From: an uncultured Verrucomicrobiales bacterium
Lineage (GTDB): Bacteria; Verrucomicrobiota; Verrucomicrobiia; Verrucomicrobiales; Akkermansiaceae
Direction: 5' to 3'
DNA length: 11,930 nt
Assembly: GCA_937893015.1 (NCBI GenBank)
Contig: CALBJX010000036.1
Location: 1-11,930 of the forward strand
Position 1 is the first letter of the stretch; the number at the start of each line of letters is the position of its first letter. The translations under genes and the position numbers were made by a program. Below are positions 1 to 5,323 of the stretch, piece after piece. The notes below the pieces were generated by a model. The model saw nothing but the letters and a program-made list of their open reading frames with translations. It was not told where the DNA came from and did no database searches.

Positions 1-341
1 CCACGGGTATCGTGCACATCTCCTCCACCTTCAACAACACGGTGGTGAGCGTGACCGACCTCAAGGGCAATGTGATCGGCTGGTCCTCCGCCGGTAAGCT
101 CAACTTCAAGGGCAGCCGCAAGAGCACCGCTTATGCCGGTCAGGTCGTTTGCCAGGACGCTTGCCGTCAGGCCATGGGCCACGGCCTCAAGGAGGTCGAG
201 GTTCGCGTGAAGGGCCCGGGTTCGGGTCGTGAGTCCGCCGTGCGTGCGGTGCAGGCCATCGGTCTGGAGATTTCCTCCATCGCTGATGTGACCCCCATCC
301 CCCACAACGGCTGCCGTCCTCCCAAGGCTCGTCGTGCCTAA
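1..341 (+). CDS. rpsK: 30S ribosomal protein S11 (5'-truncated by window edge)
   Basis: S11 lies on the platform of the 30S subunit, next to the 3' end of 16S rRNA and the Shine-Dalgarno/anti-SD helix. The frame is open from base 3 and gives T-G-I-V-H-I-S-S-T-F-N-N-T, the classic early S11 block. The GTG at 12 is therefore an internal valine and not the start. Also visible are the G-W-S-S-A-G segment, the G-P-G-S-G-R-E-S rRNA-binding turn and the C-terminal P-H-N-G-C-R-P-P-K signature, ending at TAA (339-341). About 112 codons are present, against roughly 125-130 for the family, so only the N-terminal tip is missing. rpsD follows after 30 nt, in the usual order of the alpha operon. Confidence 0.97.
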   Translation, partial: TGIVHISSTFNNTVVSVTDLKGNVIGWSSAGKLNFKGSRKSTAYAGQVVCQDACRQAMGHGLKEVEVRVKGPGSGRESAVRAVQAIGLEISSIADVTPIPHNGCRPPKARRA

Positions 342-371
342 TCCCATTAACCTTTAACTGATAGAAACATT

Positions 372-983
372 ATGGCTCGTTATACAGGTCCTACCGCCAA
401 GATCAGCCGCCGTTTCGGTGTTGAGCTCTTCGGTGCCAGCAAGGCTTTCGCCCGCCGTCCCTTCCCCCCGGGTCAGCACGGTGCCCGCGCCGGTCGCAAG
501 AAGAAGTCCGACTACGGTATCATGCTCGCCGAGAAGCAGAAGCTCCGCTTCATGTACGGCGTGCTCGAAGGCCAGTTCCGCAAGTACTATGAAGAGGCCA
601 GCCGTCGCCGCGGTGTGACGGGTGATATCCTCCTTCAGCTGCTGGAGACCCGCCTCGACAACGTGATCTTCCGCCTCAACTTCGCCAACACCCGCGCTGC
701 TGCCCGCCAGATGGTGACGCACGGCCACGTGACGGTGAACGGCAAGAAGGTGAACATCCCCTCCTACTGCGTGAAGCCCGGTGACACCGTCACCATCGCG
801 GCCAAGGCCCGCTCTCAGGCCCTCGCCAACCGCTTCGTGGAGCTCGCCGCCAACGCCACCACGCCCGATTGGCTGGAGGTTGACGCCGCTAAGCTCTCCG
901 CCAAGGTGGCCCGCATCCCCTCCGTGGAGGAAATCGCCCCCATCGTGAACGTGCAGCTCATCGTCGAGCTCTACTCCCGATAA
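372..983 (+). CDS. rpsD: 30S ribosomal protein S4
   Basis: S4 is a primary 16S rRNA-binding protein that starts 30S assembly and shapes the mRNA entry channel. In many bacteria it also represses its own operon. The 203-residue length is normal. The N-terminus M-A-R-Y-T-G-P is the family start, followed by the R-R-P-F-P-P-G-Q-H-G block (28-37). The S4 RNA-binding domain runs from about residue 93 to 155 (T-R-L-D-N-V-I-F-R-L, V-T-H-G-H-V-T-V-N-G). The protein ends L-I-V-E-L-Y-S-R, the standard S4 C-terminus. The only cysteine is C133, so this is the zinc-free form without the N-terminal Cys cluster. No Shine-Dalgarno sequence is visible before the ATG; the leader is A/T-rich. rpoA does not follow; a strong terminator does. 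Confidence 0.98.
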   Translation: MARYTGPTAKISRRFGVELFGASKAFARRPFPPGQHGARAGRKKKSDYGIMLAEKQKLRFMYGVLEGQFRKYYEEASRRRGVTGDILLQLLETRLDNVIFRLNFANTRAAARQMVTHGHVTVNGKKVNIPSYCVKPGDTVTIAAKARSQALANRFVELAANATTPDWLEVDAAKLSAKVARIPSVEEIAPIVNVQLIVELYSR

Positions 984-1009
984 ACAGGGCGCGGTTTACC
1001 GCACCTTTC

Positions 1010-1045
1010 AAAAAAACCGCATGGCAAGCGCCATGCGGTTTTTTT
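1010..1045. terminator. Bidirectional intrinsic terminator between convergent operons
   Basis: A perfect 16-bp stem is made of seven A plus CCGCATGGC (1010-1025), a 4-nt AAGC loop (1026-1029), and GCCATGCGG plus seven T (1030-1045). Read on the plus strand it ends in a T run and closes the rpsK-rpsD operon. Read on the minus strand it also ends in seven T, and it lies 79 nt after the stop of the last gene of the convergent Bat operon. It can therefore serve both. Confidence 0.93.
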
Positions 1046-1063
1046 GTGCGGGAGAAGCGAGAT

Positions 1064-1083
1064 AAATGAGCGATTTGTCGAAC
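1064..1083 (+). repeat. Dispersed intergenic repeat, copy 1
   Basis: This 20-nt stretch, AAATGAGC-GA-TTTGTCGAAC, matches 11879-11898 (AAATGAGC-AG-TTTGTCGAAC) at 18 of 20 positions; only the two central bases are swapped. Both copies sit just past the 3' end of a transcription unit. At copy 2 the first six bases overlap the end of the dus reading frame, so part of the match there is coding. A repeat family is inferred from only two copies. Confidence 0.55.
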
Positions 1084-1093
1084 CTCCAACTTC

Positions 1094-1114
1094 CCGACAA
1101 ATCCCATTTGTCGG
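1094..1114. repeat. Perfect inverted repeat (ATTTGTCG hairpin)
   Basis: CCGACAAAT (1094-1102), a CCC spacer and ATTTGTCGG (1106-1114) form a perfect 9-bp stem with a 3-nt loop. The same ATTTGTCG word also occurs at 1073-1080, inside the dispersed repeat. No T run follows on either strand, so it is a poor terminator by itself. It lies just beyond the stop of the last Bat-operon gene and could protect that mRNA's 3' end or belong to an intergenic repeat. Confidence 0.6.
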
Positions 1115-1123
1115 CGGGGCGCC

Positions 1124-2890
1124 TCAAATCTTGATGGGAGCCTTGGGCGTAAAGGGGTCTTCTTCCCGTTGCTCCTGCAGCTTCTTTTGCTGCTCTTCGC
1201 GCTTCTTCCTATCCTCTTCGTCGAAGGGATTGATGCGTTTGCGTTTGCGAACGGGATCCAGCGGGTGGGCTTCCTCCTTGGGCTTTTCTTTCTCGATGAT
1301 GGTGATGCCGGATTTGGGTTTGCCGAAAAAGAGTTCATCGAACTTGGATTCGTTCTCCTTCCGGTCCTTGCCGTCGTCCATGATGTCGCGTCCTTCTGCG
1401 GAACGCTTGCGTGCATCGTTCATGGCTTCTTCCTCTTCTTCCTCCTTGCGGTCATCGGCATGGAGACGGGCTCCCGGTTCCAGAATGGCATCAGCGGCGG
1501 AAGGGGTGCGGGGCGTGGAGGTGAGCAGCTGCTCATTCTTGTCCAATTCCCGCGTGGCAGCCGCAACCGATTTCGTATCTTCCTTGTCCAGAATGTCGTC
1601 CTTGTTTACCTTGGGCTCTTCTGCAGGCTGCTCCGCGGCGGCCTCAGCAGACGCTTCCTGCGTCGGCTGCTGTTCTTCGCTTTGGGGCGCTTCTTTATTG
1701 GCTCTGTCTTCCGCCAGTCGCGCGGTGGGTTCCGGGATATCGGCAACACTGGCAGGGCTTGTCAGCGGGTTTGGCGTCGGCGGCAGGGGGCGCACGTCGG
1801 GCCCCTGTTTCTCGGGCTTGGCCGTCAGGGTCTCCAGAATGCTCGGTTGCACGGCCTGCACATGGCGCGTCGGCAGCGTGTCGCGCGTTATTCCGTCGAT
1901 GCGGCGACGGATGACGTCGGAATACTCCTCTCGCACCTTGGGGTGAATATTGAAGCCGAGGGCGTAGCGACGGCGGATGATGGACCAATCGCCCTGCTCG
2001 GCAATCAGCGTTGCACCATTGCGGTAGAGCAGCTTGGACACGTTTGCGCTATGAATGGGGCTGCCCGTGGGCAGCTCGGGGCAGATGAGACGCAGCGCAA
2101 GCAGCAGGTCATTATCGTATGTCTGTAGCAGCGGGTGGTAGGCTCGCTGCTCCTTCCGAGCTTCTTTGGCCAGATTGAGGCACATCATCAGCATGGCTCG
2201 CGCCTGATCGGGGTCGGCTTTCAGCGGGTAGAGAGACAGATAGTCATGGCGCTCATCGGTGTGCAGGGCAAAGATGTCTTCCTCTGTGCCGAAGAGGTAG
2301 AACAGCCCGTAGTTCTTGTAATGCTTGCGGAGCCCATTTTCTTCCTCGCCCTCGGGGATGCGCATCTCGGGGGAGACGACGAGGTAACGCCCGTCGCGGA
2401 AGGCAAAGCTGAGCATCAGACTGCAGTCGGTCATCCCTTTGCCGCTCACGCATTCCGCGAGGTAGACGCCCGTGAGGTCTTTGAGATCGAAATCTTCCTC
2501 CAGATAGCGGACCTCCGGCTTCTTGTTGCCCTTGTAGATGAAGTCGCGGATATAGTTGAGATGCACGACATCGTCTGCGGGGCCCGCGATGGTGGTGTCT
2601 CTCGCCGTGCTAACCTGCCATCGCGGCGCCGAGGGAGACGGAAGGCAGAGGAAGAGCGCGAACTCCGCCATGCAGAAGACGGCAACCCATGTGCGAACAT
2701 GTTGCAGCTTTTTCTGCGATTGTCGCCACATGACGAGGGCGATGAAGGGAATCAGCAACAGCGCACAGAGCGGGAGGCAGATGAACAGACCGATGACCCA
2801 CAGCACCGCCAGCAGAAGCGGCAGGTGTGCCGCCCAGAGGCCGAGGCGCAGAACTTTGTTCAGAAAGGAAGAGGTGGTGAGTTCGTACAT
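1124..2890 (-). CDS. DUF4105 (Lnb_N-like) membrane protein with long charged tail
   Basis: This 588-residue protein has three predicted membrane segments (about 17-37, 38-55 and 68-84). The basic loop at 56-67 is predicted cytoplasmic, which places the rest in the periplasm. Residues about 108-335 follow the DUF4105 pattern as I recall it: I-R-D-F, a Y-L-E-E-D-F-D-L-K-D-L-T-G-V block, M-L-S-F-A-F-R-D-G, Y-L-F-G-T-E-E-D, L-Y-P-L and a later I-I-R-R-R-Y stretch. The expected histidine before L-S-F appears as S157, and the expected Asn-Cys near 257-258 reads T-Y, so a hydrolase function is doubtful. Residues about 360-588 are low-complexity, first Pro/Ala/Glu-rich and then strongly Lys/Glu-rich with a run of E near 483-488, probably disordered or coiled. 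The start is 12 nt after the batD stop with no clear SD, so it is the last gene of the Bat operon. Its function is unknown. Confidence 0.85.
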   Translation of the reverse strand: MYELTTSSFLNKVLRLGLWAAHLPLLLAVLWVIGLFICLPLCALLLIPFIALVMWRQSQKKLQHVRTWVAVFCMAEFALFLCLPSPSAPRWQVSTARDTTIAGPADDVVHLNYIRDFIYKGNKKPEVRYLEEDFDLKDLTGVYLAECVSGKGMTDCSLMLSFAFRDGRYLVVSPEMRIPEGEEENGLRKHYKNYGLFYLFGTEEDIFALHTDERHDYLSLYPLKADPDQARAMLMMCLNLAKEARKEQRAYHPLLQTYDNDLLLALRLICPELPTGSPIHSANVSKLLYRNGATLIAEQGDWSIIRRRYALGFNIHPKVREEYSDVIRRRIDGITRDTLPTRHVQAVQPSILETLTAKPEKQGPDVRPLPPTPNPLTSPASVADIPEPTARLAEDRANKEAPQSEEQQPTQEASAEAAAEQPAEEPKVNKDDILDKEDTKSVAAATRELDKNEQLLTSTPRTPSAADAILEPGARLHADDRKEEEEEEAMNDARKRSAEGRDIMDDGKDRKENESKFDELFFGKPKSGITIIEKEKPKEEAHPLDPVRKRKRINPFDEEDRKKREEQQKKLQEQREEDPFTPKAPIKI

Positions 2891-2902
2891 GGCGGAGAGT
2901 GG

Positions 2903-5305
2903 TCAGAGGCGAAGGAGAACGGGCACGGCGGGGGCGGGGGTGTCCGCCACGAAGCCGATGTCGGCGGTCGGCACCCAACCGCGCGTGCCGTTGGCGTAAA
3001 TCCTAACATAGCACCAATCGCCGCGTTTGGCAAGCACTTGTAGCGGGGTGGAGAGGGTTAATTCCATGATGAGCCCGCCTTGGGTGTCCGCCGAGCTGCG
3101 CAGCTGCGTGGCGGTGGTGACGACGGCATCTGTCTCCGCCGCGACGGAGGCGGGCGTGGGGGCCTCGCGCGTGGCGTAGTAAAGCGCGTTGAGCCCGCAG
3201 AGCAGGCAGAGCACCAGCGTGAAGCCGGCGGCGAGGTTGAGGCGCGGGGTGGCTTGTGCGCGGCGGGCAAAGAGCAGGGCCAGCAGCAGGGCGAGCAGCG
3301 CGGTGAGGATGATGCCGAGCACGCGCAGTTGGTCCGGCGTCAGATAGGTGAAGACCTCGTCCTCGGGCAGCAGCTCGGGGAGCACGGCCCCCTCCTTTCG
3401 GCGCAGGAAATCGAGGTTGGCGCGGGCTTCCGCCAAGCCGGGGTCGAGGCGCAGGGCGCGGGTGTAGAGCAGGGCGGCCTCGCCTGTTTTGCCGAGGCGG
3501 TAGGCGCAGTTGCCCTTGTTGTAGAGCACGCGGGCCTCCTGCCCCTCGGGCACGGGTGTCTGCTCCAGCCATTGCAGGGCGTGGCTGTACTGCCCTGCCT
3601 TGTAGGCTTGCTCCGCTTCGTCGGTGGTCTCGGCGGCCTGCGCAGCGGGCAGCAGGCAGAGCAGGAGCAGGGCGGCCGTGCTCAGGGCTTTGCGCAGGGC
3701 GCGGAGCATGGCGCTCTTTTCCTCGGGGCTCAGGCTGGTGCCCGCGTCGGGGCGGAAGGCTTCGTCGTCGCGGCGGTCGAGGATGGCTTGCAGCTCGGGC
3801 GTCAGACGCTCGGTGGGCACGCGGCTCTCGATGCAGCTGCCGATGCCGCGCAGGAAGGCGAGGGCATCCGTCTCATGCGCGAGGCGGTCGAGCTCCTTCT
3901 CCCGCGCACGCTCGGCGGCACCCGCGGCATAGCGGCGGCGCAGGATGCCCCACAGGGTGCACAGCAGCACCGCGGCGGCGGGCAGGTAGAGGAGGTAGAG
4001 CAGGGGGCGCGGCAGGGTGAAGGGGCGGCCGTAAAGCTCAGCGGGCAGGTAGCCGTAGATGTCGCTCATCTCAGCGATGGGGATAGTGCCCGCGGGGGGC
4101 GGCTCTGCGGCGACGGCGGCGGTGCTGTCCCCCGCGGTGTCGGACTTGCGCCAGGGCAGGGCGATGGGGGCGGTGCGCACCTGCTTGTAGTCCATGCTCT
4201 GCGGGTCAAAGTAGCTGAAGGCGAAGGAGGGGATGCCGCGCACCTCCGCCGTGGGGCGCATGAGGCGGCTGAACACCATGCCGATGGTTTCTCCGTTGGC
4301 GTTGAGGAGGGGCTTGCGGGTGGCAGGGACGAGTTTCCAGCCGGCGGCGTCCTCGGGCTCTGGGCATTCGAGCTGCTCCATATTGCCGGTGCCCTGCACG
4401 ATGATTTCCACCTCCGCCACCTCGTTCATGGCGAGCTCGGTGGCGCTTGTCTTGGCGGAGAGGGTGAAGGTGCCGACGGCGTGGGCGTAGTCCGCCGGGG
4501 CGGCGGGGGGCAGGGGCAGGGCCCCGAGGCTCAGCACGGGGAGGGTGGCATCCGCCCGCGCGGAGCCGAAGAAGCCTTGGCGCTGCGCGATGACGATTTT
4601 GCCGCTGATGTCGGCGTTGCCCTCGCGGAAGGGGGTCAGGATGCCGTCATATTCCGCCGTGCGCCATGTCTGCCCCTTGGCGAAGGCGGTGGGGGCGGCG
4701 GGGAAGACGTGGGATTGCAGGATGGCGGGCAGGCCCATCAGCGCGGGGCGGAAGGTGCCGGCCCGCACGTTGACGGAGGAGATGGTGGGGGCGAGGGGGG
4801 CATCGCAGTCCCCGGGCAGGAAGAGTTTGACGGCGGCGCGGACGGGTTGGTCTACATAGGGCTCTTTGTTGGCCGTGTACCAGAGCGCACCGAATGTGAT
4901 GGGGCTATCCTGCCAGCGGATTTCGCCGGTGCTCACGACGGGCAGGGGCGGCACGGTGACTTTTTCCTTGCGGCCGGAGCGGTATTCCAGCTCAATGCCC
5001 TCGATCGTGAGGTCGCCGGGGGCATCCGGCACCACGACGATGGGCAGGATTTCCGCAGGAGGGGCATCGGGGTGGAAGGGGTCCTGGCCGACCTGAGGGG
5101 AGAGCGCTTCCAGACGGGCGCGTTGCACGGCGGGTCTGCCTTTCAGGAAGAAGACGTCCTCGTTGACCTCGGTGTCGATGAGGTAGAGAACGACTTTTTC
5201 ACCGGGCACGGCCACGCCCGTGGACCAGACAGGGGTGACGGCGGCGGGGGCGTGGCTGCCGAGCAGCATCGCCAAGGCACTGAGGAGGAAAAGAAAATAT
5301 CGCAT
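2903..5305 (-). CDS. batD: BatD-BatE fusion: BatD domain, TPR, bacterial SH3
   Basis: This 800-residue envelope protein joins two usually separate Bat proteins. Residues 1-22 form a signal peptide ending A-P-A-A. Residues about 27-430 are the beta-rich BatD region (G-E-K-V-V-L-Y-L near the start; later repeats such as E-V-A-E-V-E-I-I-V-Q-G-T-G-N). A membrane helix spans 433-453. A helical, charged segment at 454-530 should be cytoplasmic. A second signal-like stretch at 533-557 then leads to a TPR region (about 561-632; Y-N-K-G-N-C-A-Y-R-L-G-K, A-L-R-L-D-P), two membrane helices (661-680, 688-709) and an SH3b domain (about 725-790; G-D-W-C-Y-V-R, G-W-V-P). TPR plus membrane helices plus SH3 is the BatE layout. 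The start lies 18 nt after the batB stop. The reading frame is continuous, so the fusion is not an obvious error. It probably acts as a periplasmic scaffold for the VWA proteins. Confidence 0.88.
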   Translation of the reverse strand: MRYFLFLLSALAMLLGSHAPAAVTPVWSTGVAVPGEKVVLYLIDTEVNEDVFFLKGRPAVQRARLEALSPQVGQDPFHPDAPPAEILPIVVVPDAPGDLTIEGIELEYRSGRKEKVTVPPLPVVSTGEIRWQDSPITFGALWYTANKEPYVDQPVRAAVKLFLPGDCDAPLAPTISSVNVRAGTFRPALMGLPAILQSHVFPAAPTAFAKGQTWRTAEYDGILTPFREGNADISGKIVIAQRQGFFGSARADATLPVLSLGALPLPPAAPADYAHAVGTFTLSAKTSATELAMNEVAEVEIIVQGTGNMEQLECPEPEDAAGWKLVPATRKPLLNANGETIGMVFSRLMRPTAEVRGIPSFAFSYFDPQSMDYKQVRTAPIALPWRKSDTAGDSTAAVAAEPPPAGTIPIAEMSDIYGYLPAELYGRPFTLPRPLLYLLYLPAAAVLLCTLWGILRRRYAAGAAERAREKELDRLAHETDALAFLRGIGSCIESRVPTERLTPELQAILDRRDDEAFRPDAGTSLSPEEKSAMLRALRKALSTAALLLLCLLPAAQAAETTDEAEQAYKAGQYSHALQWLEQTPVPEGQEARVLYNKGNCAYRLGKTGEAALLYTRALRLDPGLAEARANLDFLRRKEGAVLPELLPEDEVFTYLTPDQLRVLGIILTALLALLLALLFARRAQATPRLNLAAGFTLVLCLLCGLNALYYATREAPTPASVAAETDAVVTTATQLRSSADTQGGLIMELTLSTPLQVLAKRGDWCYVRIYANGTRGWVPTADIGFVADTPAPAVPVLLRL
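3707..3724 (-). promoter_or_regulatory. Possible internal translation start for a BatE-like product
   Basis: Within the batD-batE frame, ATG (minus strand, 3709-3707) encodes M533. It is preceded by GAGGA (3724-3720) at a spacing of 10 nt. The next residues (basic M-L-R-A-L-R-K, a run of leucines, then A-A-Q-A) look like a complete Sec signal peptide. Starting here would give an exported BatE of 268 residues. This is an inference; the site may only be a relic of the unfused gene. Confidence 0.4.
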
Positions 5306-5323
5306 GGCGGATAGGGAAAAATA

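Noticed and set aside
12..14. GTG at 12 as the start of rpsK
   Set aside because: The S11 consensus continues in frame upstream (T-G-I before V-H-I), so the gene begins outside the window.
3080..5314. Very long open frame on the plus strand opposite batD-batE (about 744 codons)
   Set aside because: It is a GC-rich antisense shadow. Its translation is Gly/Ala/Val-rich without motifs, while the minus frame has a signal peptide, TPR and SH3 domains and operon spacing.
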